A stretch of DNA of 64,000 bases from Arthrobacter_B citreus (GTDB lineage: Bacteria > Actinomycetota > Actinomycetes > Actinomycetales > Micrococcaceae). The stretch's first letter is position 1. Every line of letters starts with the position of its first letter. The notes beneath the pieces are model-generated. The model saw nothing but the letters and a program-made list of their open reading frames with translations. It did no database searches and was not told the origin of the DNA. The stretch is from NCBI RefSeq assembly GCF_042429235.1, contig NZ_JBHMBA010000019.1. One strand, given 5' to 3'. Below, piece by piece: positions 24,292 to 32,396 of this stretch. A program made the position numbers and the translations under genes.

Positions 24292-24967
24292 CTAGCGGCC
24301 GGAGGTCGGAGGGGAAGGCTGATTGGCCTCCAGATGCTCCAGCAGCTCAGCTTCGGCTGCGTCCAAATAGCCGCGCATAGCGTTCGCCGCTTCAGCCCGG
24401 CGCCCGTTCCGGAGAAGTTCCACCAGGCCGGCGTTTTCCTCAACGTATCCGCTGTGGAAATCCGGCTGGGCACTCATGGCGTGGAACACCAGCCGCATCT
24501 CGGCGAGCACCCGGCTCATCATCTGCTGCAGCTGCAGGCTGCCTGACATGGCGATCAAAGCCTCATGGAACGCCTGATTGGCGGCGGCCATCTCCGGCAC
24601 ATCCCCGCGGGCCTTGGCCTCCCGGGCGGCGGCCACCACCGCGTCCAGGCGCTCCACGTCCAGATCCGGGCCCCAGAGCAGGGCGGCCGGCTCCAGCATC
24701 CGGCGCACCCGGTAGATTTCCCGGACCGCGTCCGCGTCCGGCGCCGCCACAAACACGCCGCGGTTGGGAAAGCGGGTGACTACCGATTCGATGCTGAGCA
24801 TGGTGAACGCTTCCCGCAGGGTATTGCGGGAAACCTGCATGGACGCGGCAAGCTGCTGCTCCGAGAGCTTGGTGCCCGGCGGCAATCCTGCTGCGCAGGA
24901 CATCGGCAACCCACACAGTGGTGTTGGCGTGGTCGCTGCGCACAGTGGTGATGTCCCCCAGATTCAC
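24292..24967 (-). pseudogene. GntR/FCD-family regulator with apparent frameshift
   Basis: Two frames make up one FCD regulator. The first starts at GTG 24967 (AGGGAG 6 bp upstream) and gives helix 1 of the winged helix, ANTTVWVADVLRSRIAAG. The rest, LPPGTKLSEQQLAASMQVSRNTLREAF plus the FCD domain, is in another frame. The switch falls at a GCCGCCGGGC near 24872-24886, where an intact family member would normally have two or so extra codons (AAG-L-L-PPG). A slip deletion between direct GCCGCCGGG repeats would explain it. The second frame alone (from 24909) lacks helix 1 and a ribosome site. It may be inactive, or this may be a sequencing error. It is the likely regulator of the pxp palindromes. 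Confidence 0.65.
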
Positions 24968-25021
24968 AAGCATCTCCCTAATCTAGCGGGCGGGCAGTCG
25001 CAGATGGTGCAGGACGAGGGA

Positions 25022-25062
25022 TCCGGAGCACCGGCCGGAGGGGGGACGGCCGGTACTCCGGA
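25022..25062 (-). terminator. Strong hairpin after the biotin carboxylase gene
   Basis: TCCGGAGCACCGGCCG (25022-25037) pairs with CGGCCGGTACTCCGGA (25047-25062): a 16-bp stem with one mismatch and a 9-nt purine loop, 5 bp beyond the stop codon of the carboxylase gene. It separates the pxp operon from the downstream regulator gene. No long U tract, as is usual in high-GC actinobacteria. Confidence 0.75.
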
Positions 25063-25066
25063 CGAT

Positions 25067-26812
25067 TTAGGAGCCGATCCGGCCCAGAGAGTCCCCGCGT
25101 GCCACCGGGGACCCGGTCTCCAAATCGGCACGGGTGAAGGTGCCTGCCCGATCCGCACGGACGGTGGTTTCCATTTTCATGGCCTCCAGCACGGCCACGG
25201 GATCGCCCTCAGCCAAGCCCGCGCCGTCGTCGGCCAGCCATTTCACCAGGTTCCCTGCCATCGGCGATACCAGCGAGCCCTCGTCGTCGGACCCGCCTCC
25301 GACGGCAGCCGCGGCGCCCGCAGCACCCGAACCACCGCCGGCCCGCAGTGCGTTGAGCAGGGCAGCCGGCACGCCAACGGCAACGGCGCGGCCATCGACG
25401 TCGATGGTGATGGTCTCGCGCTCGGCACCGGGCAAGGACGCGGCAATTTCGGGGGATGCTGCCAGCGGCTCGGCGAACTCGGACTCGATCCACGTGGTGT
25501 ACACGCCCAGCTCATCGCCTCGTGTGAACGCCTCGGAGCGGACCACGGCCCGGTGGAACGGGATGACCGTCGGCACGCCGCGGATCACCAGTTCATCCAG
25601 TGCGGCCCGGGCCCGGCGCAGCGCCTGCGGGCGGTCCTCGCCCCAGACAATGAGCTTGGCCATCAGCGAGTCGTACTCGGCGGGCACCACAGAGCCGGAG
25701 CGGACGCCCGAATCCATCCGGATGCCGGGCCCGGTCGGCGGTTCAAAGGCCTCCACCGGGCCGGGGCCGGGCAGGAAACCGCGCGCCGGATCCTCGGCGT
25801 TGAGCCGGAACTCGAAGGCATGCCCGTGCGGCGCCGGATCCTCGGTAATCGACAGCGGCAGGCCGTCGGCAATGCGGAACTGCTCGCGCACCAGGTCCAC
25901 GCCGGTGGTTTCCTCGGTGACCGGATGCTCCACCTGCAGGCGGGTGTTGACCTCCAGGAAGCTGATCAGCCCGTCGGGGGAGACCAGGTATTCCACCGTG
26001 CCGGCGCCGGTGTATCCGGCCTCGCGGCAAATGGCTTTGGCCGAGGCATGAATGGTGGATCGCTGTTCGTCGGTGAGGAACGGTGCCGGGGCCTCCTCCA
26101 CCAGCTTCTGGTTCCGGCGCTGCAGGGAGCAGTCCCGGGTGCCGACCACAACAACGTTGCCGTGCGTGTCCGCCAGCACCTGCGCCTCCACATGGCGTGG
26201 CCGGTCCAGGAACCGCTCGGCAAAACACTCGCCGCGGCCGAACGCGGACACTGCCTCGCGGACGGCGGATTCAAAGGCGTCCTCCACGTCTTCGAGCCGG
26301 CGGGCGATTTTCATGCCGCGTCCGCCGCCGCCAAAGGCCGCCTTGATCGCCACCGGCAGGCCGTGCTCTTCGGCAAAGGCCCGGACCTGCTCAGCACTTT
26401 CGGCCGGGCCCTCGGTTCCCGGCACCAGCGGCGCACCGGCCCGGACGGCAATGTCCCGTGCGGTGACCTTGTTGCCGAGGTCGCGGATGGCCTGCGGCGT
26501 CGGGCCGATCCAGGTCAATCCGGCGTCGATCACTGCCTGCGCGAAGTCGGCGTTTTCGGACAGGAACCCGTAGCCGGGGTGCACGCCGTCGGCGCCGGAC
26601 TTCTGCGCCGCCTCGATCAGCTTGGGAATGTTCAGGTACGTGTCGGCGGAGGCGGAACCGTGCAGGGGGAGCGCTTCATCGGCGAGCCGGACGTGCAGGG
26701 CATCGGCGTCGGGGTCCGAGTACACGGCCACGGAACCGATTCCGGCGTCGGAGCAGGCACGGGCCACCCGCACGGCTATTTCGCCGCGGTTGGCGATCAG
26801 GACCTTCTTCAT
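25067..26812 (-). CDS. Biotin carboxylase fused to biotin carboxyl carrier domain
   Basis: A 581-residue protein. Residues about 1-445 form the biotin carboxylase (KKVLIANRGEIAVRVARA, ATP-grasp loop KAAFGGGGRGMK, catalytic EVNTRLQVEHPVTEE). The C-terminal 75 residues are a biotinyl domain with EAMKMET. This is the acetyl/propionyl-CoA carboxylase alpha layout, but no carboxyltransferase beta gene is nearby. Instead it overlaps the fused PxpB-PxpC gene by 4 bp. Because KipI/KipA are related to the carboxyltransferase part of urea carboxylase, it may serve a carboxylation step in this locus. Confidence 0.9.
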   Translation of the reverse strand: MKKVLIANRGEIAVRVARACSDAGIGSVAVYSDPDADALHVRLADEALPLHGSASADTYLNIPKLIEAAQKSGADGVHPGYGFLSENADFAQAVIDAGLTWIGPTPQAIRDLGNKVTARDIAVRAGAPLVPGTEGPAESAEQVRAFAEEHGLPVAIKAAFGGGGRGMKIARRLEDVEDAFESAVREAVSAFGRGECFAERFLDRPRHVEAQVLADTHGNVVVVGTRDCSLQRRNQKLVEEAPAPFLTDEQRSTIHASAKAICREAGYTGAGTVEYLVSPDGLISFLEVNTRLQVEHPVTEETTGVDLVREQFRIADGLPLSITEDPAPHGHAFEFRLNAEDPARGFLPGPGPVEAFEPPTGPGIRMDSGVRSGSVVPAEYDSLMAKLIVWGEDRPQALRRARAALDELVIRGVPTVIPFHRAVVRSEAFTRGDELGVYTTWIESEFAEPLAASPEIAASLPGAERETITIDVDGRAVAVGVPAALLNALRAGGGSGAAGAAAAVGGGSDDEGSLVSPMAGNLVKWLADDGAGLAEGDPVAVLEAMKMETTVRADRAGTFTRADLETGSPVARGDSLGRIGS

Positions 26813-28497
26813 GGGGTTCCTTCCGGAAACAGTGCGGCAGCCGCGTCGGGTGGCAGCGGCGCCAGGGTATCGGGGTTTACAAAAACGAAGCGGACGGGGT
26901 GGCCGGGCGGCAGCTGGGCGGCGATCGGCAGGTCTTCGGGCACGACGGCGGCAATCACCGGATACCCGCCGGTCACCGGGTGGTCGGCGAGAAAGAGCAC
27001 GGGAAGGCCCGACGGCGGGACCTGCAGCGAGCCGGTGACCACGCCTTCGCTGGGCAGTTCGCCGTCGCGGGCGCGGACCAGCGGGTGGGCACCGTCGTCG
27101 TCCGGGTCGGTGGCAAGCCGGACGCCGATCCGGTTCGATTCGTTGGTGGTCCGCCAGGTGTGGCCGGTCAGGGTTTCGACGGCGTCGGGGCCGAACCAGT
27201 CCTGCCGCGGGCCGGCGGTGATGCGCAGCAAGGTTGGATCCGTGCCGTTGCCGAGGGTTCCCGGGCGGTCTCCGCTGCCCAGGGTCCCGGGCTCGGGGGA
27301 GCCGACCGGGGCGGTGCCGGTGATGCTGCCGACCGGCAGCCGGGTTCCGGCTTCCAGCGGGGCTGGTCCAATATGGCTCATTGAGTCGGTGCTGCGGCTG
27401 CCCAGCACCGGTTCCACGGTGATGCCGCCGCGCACGGCTACGTACGAGCGGACGCCGCGGAAGGGGGAGCCCAAGGTGAGGGTCTCGCCGTCGAGCAGCG
27501 CGAACGGGGCGTTCAGGGGAGCCGGGCGGTCGCGTGCGCCGTCGTCTCCGTTCCCGGAGGTGACGACGGCGGCGGGCAGTTCGGCTCCGGCCAACGCCAG
27601 GACTGCGTCCCCGTGAGCTGTCAGCTCGAGGCCGCCAAAGAGGTTCTCGATCACCGCCGCGTCCGCCGGGTTGCCGACCAGCCGGTTGGCCTGCCGGGCG
27701 GAGCGGGTATCGGCGGCACCGGCTGCGGAGACTCCCAAGTCCGCATAACCGGGGCGGCCGAGGTCCTGGATCAGGGACTGCAGGCCGGGGGCTTTGACCT
27801 CCAGCGAGGTGGGGGAGCTGGCCTCGGAGGACGGTGAAGCCGCTTCAGCCGCCGTCGTCGTCGTGACCAGTTCGCGGACGGGATTGAAGATGACCTTGTC
27901 GCCGGGACGGATGAGGGCCGGGTCTTCGCGGTCCAGGTCCCACATGACCGCGTTGGTGCGGCCGATCAGCTGCCAACCACCGGGGGATTCCCGCGGATAA
28001 ACCGCCGAATACTCACCCGCGAGGGCCACGGAACCTGCGGGCACCGCGGTGCGGGGACTGTTTCGGCGGGGCACGTTGAGGACCGGATCTCCACCGGTGA
28101 GATAGGTGAAACCGGGCGCGAACCCGCCAAAGCCGCCCAGCCAGGAACTGCCGGAATGCGCCTTCACCACGGCCTCCTCCGAGAGGCCGGTGAGGCGGGC
28201 GACCTCGGCCAGGTCGGCGCCGTCGTACACGGTGTCGATGGTGACCGTGCGCGCTTCCGGGGCGTCAGCGTGGGTGAGGTCCAAGGCCTGAATCCGGGCC
28301 GCGGCGTCGGCACTTTCCGGGCGGCCGATGAACCGGACCAGAACGGTGCCGGCCGCTGCGAGAACATCGATCTGCCCGGGCAACGGATGCGCCTTGAGCT
28401 GGGCATGCAGGGCAGTGACATCGGCCAGCGACCGGAGCTCCACCAGCAGGGCACGGGTTCCGGCGGGGCGGATGCCCGTGACCTGGGATGAACTCAT
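26809..28497 (-). CDS. Fused 5-oxoprolinase subunits B and C (KipI-KipA)
   Basis: A 562-residue fusion. Residues about 1-220 are PxpB/KipI (allophanate hydrolase subunit 1-like: GFAPGFTYL, VPAGSVALAG, YPRESPGGWQLIGRT). Residues about 235-562 are PxpC/KipA (subunit 2-like: SLIQDLGRPGYADLGVSAAGAAD, ENLFGGLEL). With PxpA it forms the ATP-dependent 5-oxoprolinase that opens 5-oxoproline to glutamate. It overlaps pxpA by 4 bp upstream and the carboxylase by 4 bp downstream, giving strict coupling. A Ser/Glu-rich hinge separates the halves. Confidence 0.9.
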   Translation of the reverse strand: MSSSQVTGIRPAGTRALLVELRSLADVTALHAQLKAHPLPGQIDVLAAAGTVLVRFIGRPESADAAARIQALDLTHADAPEARTVTIDTVYDGADLAEVARLTGLSEEAVVKAHSGSSWLGGFGGFAPGFTYLTGGDPVLNVPRRNSPRTAVPAGSVALAGEYSAVYPRESPGGWQLIGRTNAVMWDLDREDPALIRPGDKVIFNPVRELVTTTTAAEAASPSSEASSPTSLEVKAPGLQSLIQDLGRPGYADLGVSAAGAADTRSARQANRLVGNPADAAVIENLFGGLELTAHGDAVLALAGAELPAAVVTSGNGDDGARDRPAPLNAPFALLDGETLTLGSPFRGVRSYVAVRGGITVEPVLGSRSTDSMSHIGPAPLEAGTRLPVGSITGTAPVGSPEPGTLGSGDRPGTLGNGTDPTLLRITAGPRQDWFGPDAVETLTGHTWRTTNESNRIGVRLATDPDDDGAHPLVRARDGELPSEGVVTGSLQVPPSGLPVLFLADHPVTGGYPVIAAVVPEDLPIAAQLPPGHPVRFVFVNPDTLAPLPPDAAAALFPEGTP

Positions 28498-29252
28498 ACG
28501 AAACTCTGGATGGTGACGCCGGCGTTTTCCAGCCCGGCGCGCACGGCACGGGCCATCGCGACGGCGCCGGGGGCGTCTCCGTGTACGCAGATGGATGCGG
28601 CGTCCATGGCGATGTCGGTGCCGTCCACTGCCGTGATGGTTCCTTCGGTGGCGAGACGGACCATGTTTTTGGTGACCTGATCGGCGTCGTGCAGGACGGC
28701 ATTGGGTTCGCGCCGCGAGACCAGGGTGCCGTCGGGGTTGTAGTTGCGGTCGGCGAAAGCTTCGGCAACACCGCGCAGACCGGCGTCGGCGGCTTTGTCC
28801 AGCGCGACGGCGCCGGGCAGCAGCAGGACGGGCAGGTTCTTGTCGAAGTCGCGGATGGCGTCGATGACGGCCTGGGCGTGAACCTCGTGGTGCACGATCG
28901 TGTTGTACAGGGCGCCGTGCGGCTTAACGTATTTGATCTCCGCGCCGGCGGACCGGGCCATGGCCTGCAATGCGCCCAACTGGTAAAGAACGTCGTCATG
29001 CAGCTCGTCGTAAGAGCAGTCCAGGAACCGGCGGCCAAAGCCGGCCAGGTCCCGGTAGGCCACGTGGGCGCCGATGGTGACTCCGGCGGCGACGGCGTCG
29101 CGGCAGGTCTGGGCGATGGTGGACGGATCTCCGGCATGGAAGCCGCAGGCCACGTTGGCGCTGGAAACGGATTCGAAGACGGCGGCGTCGTCGCCCATCT
29201 TCCAGTTGCCGAAGGACTCTCCGACGTCGCTGTTCAAATCAATGACCGGCAT
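28494..29252 (-). CDS. pxpA: 5-oxoprolinase subunit A (LamB/YcsF family)
   Basis: A 252-residue protein with the YcsF signature DLNSDVGESFGNWKMGDD at the N-terminus, NVACGFHAGDP, AHVAYRDLAGFGRR and KPHGALYN. It starts at ATG 29252 behind GGAGG. A much longer in-frame extension to 29516 has no family similarity. It is the first gene of the pxpA-pxpBC-carboxylase operon, all linked by 4-bp overlaps, and its promoter region holds the palindrome at 29310-29326. Confidence 0.93.
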   Translation of the reverse strand: MPVIDLNSDVGESFGNWKMGDDAAVFESVSSANVACGFHAGDPSTIAQTCRDAVAAGVTIGAHVAYRDLAGFGRRFLDCSYDELHDDVLYQLGALQAMARSAGAEIKYVKPHGALYNTIVHHEVHAQAVIDAIRDFDKNLPVLLLPGAVALDKAADAGLRGVAEAFADRNYNPDGTLVSRREPNAVLHDADQVTKNMVRLATEGTITAVDGTDIAMDAASICVHGDAPGAVAMARAVRAGLENAGVTIQSFV

Positions 29253-29309
29253 GCTGGCCTCCGTACCTCTGCTGGGAGTTGGTGTCCCTATAGTGTGCTC
29301 GATCACGTC

Positions 29310-29326
29310 GGATTGTTCAACAATCC
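29310..29326. promoter_or_regulatory. Perfect 17-bp palindrome before pxpA (FCD-type operator)
   Basis: GGATTGTTCAACAATCC has 8-bp arms around one base, about 58 bp upstream of pxpA. It contains a TTGAAC on the pxpA strand that could be the -35, with CACTAT 19 bp further as a weak -10, so binding would block the promoter. The core matches the site before transporter copy 2. Confidence 0.8.
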
Positions 29327-29540
29327 GAGTGGATGTTGCGGCGGGTTGCCGTGTGCGTTGGGAAATTCCTCCATTGTCGGCACAACCATCCGGGCATGGA
29401 AGCCCTGACGCCCTGCTGGTTTTGGAACGGCGGCGGGGACGGGGCGGGGGGCGGGAGGTGGCTCTGTGTCCCATGGGTCCGAGTACTTTGCTTTCAGGGC
29501 AGGCGCGGGGCCCCATAAAAGGACGGCGGCGGGTTCCCCT

Positions 29541-29670
29541 GCCTACACGCCGCCCGCGCGTTCACCTTTCGCCGATGTGTCCACCGGTCAGCAGTTCTAC
29601 AAGGAAATGGCCTGGCTTGCGGACCAGAAGATTTCGACAGGCTGGGTCGAGGCGAACGCCGGGGAAGGAA
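29541..29670 (+). pseudogene. Remnant of an S-layer-homology (SLH) domain gene
   Basis: One frame reads PFADVSTGQQFYKEMAWLAD and then QKISTGWVEA, the typical first SLH repeat of arthrobacter cell-wall proteins (…FYKEMAWLA…ISTGW…). Nothing upstream looks like a signal or catalytic domain, and the similarity ends abruptly after GWVEANAGEG. I read it as a decayed fragment in the 584-bp gap between pxpA and the first DDN gene. Confidence 0.6.
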
Positions 29671-29703
29671 GGTGCATCCCTCCGTTTTGGGTTGATTCGA
29701 TCG

Positions 29704-29749
29704 TTTTGGGTTTCTGCTGCCACTGCGCAATGGCAGCAGAAACCCAAAA
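29704..29749. repeat. Perfect 19-bp inverted repeat (8-nt loop)
   Basis: The arm at 29704-29722 (TTTTGGGTTTCTGCTGCCA) pairs without mismatch with 29731-29749 around CTGCGCAA. CGTTTTGGGTT also occurs as a direct repeat at 29683, and GGCAGCAGAA recurs at 29770. It could be a terminator, a tiny mobile element or the relic of an insertion. It adjoins the SLH remnant. Confidence 0.85.
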
Positions 29750-29780
29750 TGGCAGGTAAATCCCGAAACGGCAGCAGAAC

Positions 29781-29821
29781 AACGACGACGGCGGAGCCCC
29801 AGGGTGCCCGCCCTCGTCGTT
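29781..29821 (-). terminator. Terminator-like hairpin after DDN gene 1
   Basis: AACGACGACGGCGG (29781-29794) pairs with CCGCCCTCGTCGTT (29808-29821), one mismatch in 14. It lies 16 bp past the stop codon of the DDN gene read on the minus strand. A near copy, including flanking GGCAGCAGAAC, follows the second DDN gene. Confidence 0.7.
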
Positions 29822-29836
29822 AGCGTTTGGGAAGGG

Positions 29837-30274
29837 TTAGTCCATCCGTTCCAGCACAAACACCGGGATCTGCCGGTCCGTCCGCTTCTGGTAGTCCGCG
29901 TACGGCGGGTAAGCCTGCACTGCCCGGTCCCACCAGAGCGTCCTTTCCTCGCCGGTGACCTCGCGGGCACGCATGTCCCATTTCTGCGGGCCGTCCTGCA
30001 GCTCCACATGCGGGTTGGCCTTGACGTTGTAGTACCAGACCGGGTTCCTCGGTGCACCGCCCAGGGAGGCGACGACGGCGTAGTCGCCGTCGTGCTCGAC
30101 CCGCATCAGCGGGGTCTTGCGAAGCTTGCCTGACTTCGCGCCGACCGTGGTCAGCAGGACGACCGGCCGGCCGCGGAGGCTGGTACCCATCCTGCCGCCG
30201 GATTTTTCGATCAGTGCCACCTGGGCGCGGGAGAACTTGCTGGAACTGGGAGCATATTCACCGGTAGGAGGCAT
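29837..30274 (-). CDS. Nitroreductase family deazaflavin-dependent oxidoreductase (DDN family), copy 1
   Basis: A 145-residue split-barrel protein of the F420H2-dependent DDN/FDOR-B group: GRPVVLLTTVGAKSGKLRKTPLMRVEHDGDYAVVASLGGAPRNPVWYYN is diagnostic. It probably uses reduced F420 to reduce quinones or other small organics. The same protein, strongly conserved, is encoded again at 32397-32834, together with the same downstream hairpin. Only the divergent TetR/oxidoreductase pair lies between. Confidence 0.88.
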   Translation of the reverse strand: MPPTGEYAPSSSKFSRAQVALIEKSGGRMGTSLRGRPVVLLTTVGAKSGKLRKTPLMRVEHDGDYAVVASLGGAPRNPVWYYNVKANPHVELQDGPQKWDMRAREVTGEERTLWWDRAVQAYPPYADYQKRTDRQIPVFVLERMD

Positions 30275-30461
30275 GGGAACCAGTCAACCCCGGGCCTGCG
30301 CCGGCGTCCTATAGCCCACGGACCGGAGAAATAACGCGCCTAAGCGGAGGCCATCCCGGGGTCGAGCCTGTATCCACCTGCACTTGCGCCGACCTGCATG
30401 GGCAGGGGCGTCAAGGCCGAACCGCGTACGCATGCACAGGCGCTGGTGGGAATGAGGGTCC

Positions 30462-31127
30462 CTACAGCAGGCCTGCCAGGCCGTCGAGAATGATGCGCAG
30501 GCCCACCCCGAACTCGGCACCGAAGCTGTAGTCCGGCTGCATGGCACGGTCCATCGCCATCTCCGCCAGATAGGGCAGTTCCCCGGCCGGAATGGAGCGG
30601 GCCATGGCCTGCACAATCTGCGGATCCGCATCGGGCACGCCGACCGGCAGTCCGGCCTCCTGCAGTGCGAAGCCGTAGATGTAGCTGTCCAGCAGAGCAT
30701 AGGCGTGACCGGCCGCGTCCAATGAAAAGCCCGCCCGGCGCAGCACGCCCAGCGTCGCGTTGTGGTGGCGCAGGTTGGCGGCGCCCGGCGTCGTGCGCGT
30801 TTCCATTAGGCCCACCGCCCACGGGTGGCGGGACAGCGCCGCCCGCATGCCGTGGGCGCGGGCCTCCATGGCTGCACGCCATCCCTCAAGGGTTTCGGAG
30901 GGCACTTCCACCTCGGAAAAGACGAGGTCGACGAGCCCGTCCAGAATATCTTCCTTGTTGGCCACGTGATGGTAGAGCGACATCGGCTGCACAGACAGAT
31001 CCGAGGCCAGGGAGCGCATGGTGAGGGAGCCGAGCCCGCCGTCGTCGGCAATCCGGGCGGCAGTCCGCAGCACCCGCTCGCGGGTCAGCGGCTGGCGGGG
31101 GTGTGAGGAAGTGTTTGCGGAAGTCAT
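30462..31127 (-). CDS. TetR/AcrR-family repressor
   Basis: A 221-residue regulator. The helix-turn-helix is at about residues 15-60 (RERVLRTAARIADDGGLGSLTMRSLASDLSVQPMSLYHHV), followed by a TetR_C-type ligand domain (YALLDSYIYGFALQE). It diverges from the quinone-oxidoreductase gene across 98 bp that contain two matching palindromes, so it most likely represses both. The effector may be a substrate of the reductase. Confidence 0.9.
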   Translation of the reverse strand: MTSANTSSHPRQPLTRERVLRTAARIADDGGLGSLTMRSLASDLSVQPMSLYHHVANKEDILDGLVDLVFSEVEVPSETLEGWRAAMEARAHGMRAALSRHPWAVGLMETRTTPGAANLRHHNATLGVLRRAGFSLDAAGHAYALLDSYIYGFALQEAGLPVGVPDADPQIVQAMARSIPAGELPYLAEMAMDRAMQPDYSFGAEFGVGLRIILDGLAGLL

Positions 31128-31146
31128 TGCGGGCAGTCTACCGCTG

Positions 31147-31184
31147 CCTTACGTTGTAAGGTACCGTCCCACTTACAAAGTAAG
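31147..31184. promoter_or_regulatory. Two TetR operators CTTAC-N3-GTAAG
   Basis: CCTTACgttGTAAGG (31147-31161) and CTTACaaaGTAAG (31172-31184) are palindromes of the same sequence with centres 24 bp apart. They sit between the divergent TetR and oxidoreductase starts and probably cover both promoters. Two helical turns separate them, which suits cooperative binding by two dimers. Confidence 0.85.
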
Positions 31185-31225
31185 GCTGATGTGTTCCAGT
31201 AGGAACTTTCGCGAAAGGACCCGCC

Positions 31226-32296
31226 ATGTCCCGCACGTCATGCACTTCCGACAACGCCCCACCGTCCGCTCCGTCAACGGCGCCTGTCACTCCTGCAGCT
31301 TCGTCATCTGCCGGTCTGCCTGCTTCAGCTCCTGCGGTGCTGCAGACCGGTTACGGCGGCCCCGAGGTCCTGCGCCTGGCCGAGCATCCGCTTCCTCAGT
31401 TGCGGGACGCAGAAGTGCTCGTGCAGGTACGCGCTGCCGGGCTGGCCCGCGCAGCCTGGCACATGATGACGGGCAAACCGTATCTGCTCCGAGCGGCGGT
31501 CGGGCTGCGCCGGCCGCGGCAACCCGTGATGGGTCACAACCTCGCCGGCACCGTGGCCGCCGTCGGAGCCAGCGTCACCCGTTTCCGCACCGGGGATGAC
31601 GTGTACGGAATCGGCCGGGGAACGTTTGCCGGTTTTTCTGCTGCGCCCGAGGAGAAGCTGGCCCTCAAGCCCTCCGGTCTGGACTTCGAGCAGGCGGCAG
31701 TGGTGCCGCTGTCAGGGCTGACTGCGCTGCAGGCCTTGGACGCCGCTAAGGTGGCCGCGGGGATGAAGGTGCTGGTGCTGGGAGCCGCAGGGGGCGTTGG
31801 CAGTTTCGCAGTGCAGATGGCAAGGGCAGCCGGGGCCGAGGTCACCGGGGCATGCAGCGCCGGCAAAGCGGATTTCGTCCGTTTGCTGGGGGCGGCGGAG
31901 ATTATCGACTATGCGCGGGAAGACTTTGCAGCTGCCGGGCAGCGGTTCGACGCAATTATCGACGTCGGCGGCAACCCGTCCCCGGTCCGCCTGCGCCGCG
32001 CACTGGCACCCGGCGGCACGGCAGTGCTTGCCGGAGGGGAGGGCGGCAGCAGCCTGACCGGAAGCATCTTCGAACGGCAGGGCGGTGGCGCGGTCCTGTC
32101 GCTTTTCGGGAACCGCCGGCTGACAGGGCTGATGTGCCGGGAGAACGGTAAGGATCTCGAGCGCATTACCGCCATGATCGATGCAGGCGAGGTCGTGCCG
32201 CGCATTGACAGCCGGTACCCGCTGGCGGACGTCGCCGAAGCGATGCGGCGGCTGGAGTCCGGCCGGGTGTGTGGCAGCGTCGTCCTGATTCCGTAA
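31226..32296 (+). CDS. Zinc-free MDR NAD(P)-dependent oxidoreductase (quinone reductase-like)
   Basis: A 356-residue medium-chain reductase with a GroES-like N-terminal half (HPLPQLRDAEVLVQVRAAGL, MGHNLAGTVAAVG) and a Rossmann half with AAGGVGSFAVQMARAAGAEVTG. The cysteines of the structural zinc site are absent. Typical roles are reduction of quinones or enals. A Ser/Thr/Ala-rich N-terminal stretch of about 35 residues precedes the domain. GAAAGGA lies before the ATG. Confidence 0.88.
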   Translation: MSRTSCTSDNAPPSAPSTAPVTPAASSSAGLPASAPAVLQTGYGGPEVLRLAEHPLPQLRDAEVLVQVRAAGLARAAWHMMTGKPYLLRAAVGLRRPRQPVMGHNLAGTVAAVGASVTRFRTGDDVYGIGRGTFAGFSAAPEEKLALKPSGLDFEQAAVVPLSGLTALQALDAAKVAAGMKVLVLGAAGGVGSFAVQMARAAGAEVTGACSAGKADFVRLLGAAEIIDYAREDFAAAGQRFDAIIDVGGNPSPVRLRRALAPGGTAVLAGGEGGSSLTGSIFERQGGGAVLSLFGNRRLTGLMCRENGKDLERITAMIDAGEVVPRIDSRYPLADVAEAMRRLESGRVCGSVVLIP

Positions 32297-32327
32297 GCTT
32301 CCTGCCGCTGAAGTCGGCAGCAGAACA

Positions 32328-32365
32328 ACGACGACGGCGGAGCCCCGGGGCGCCGCCGTCGTCGT
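32328..32365. terminator. Bidirectional terminator between MDR gene and DDN gene 2
   Basis: ACGACGACGGCGG (32328-32340) pairs perfectly with CCGCCGTCGTCGT (32353-32365). It lies in the 100 bp between two converging genes and closely resembles the hairpin at 29781-29821. Confidence 0.75.
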
Positions 32366-32396
32366 GTCAGTTAAAGATCGGTCCGTTTGGGAAGGG

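Noticed and set aside
24764..27616. A 950-codon open frame on the plus strand
   Set aside because: It lies antisense to the regulator, biotin carboxylase and PxpB-PxpC genes, whose proteins have clear motifs. Its own translation is low-complexity and shows no motif; long antisense frames are common in GC-rich DNA.
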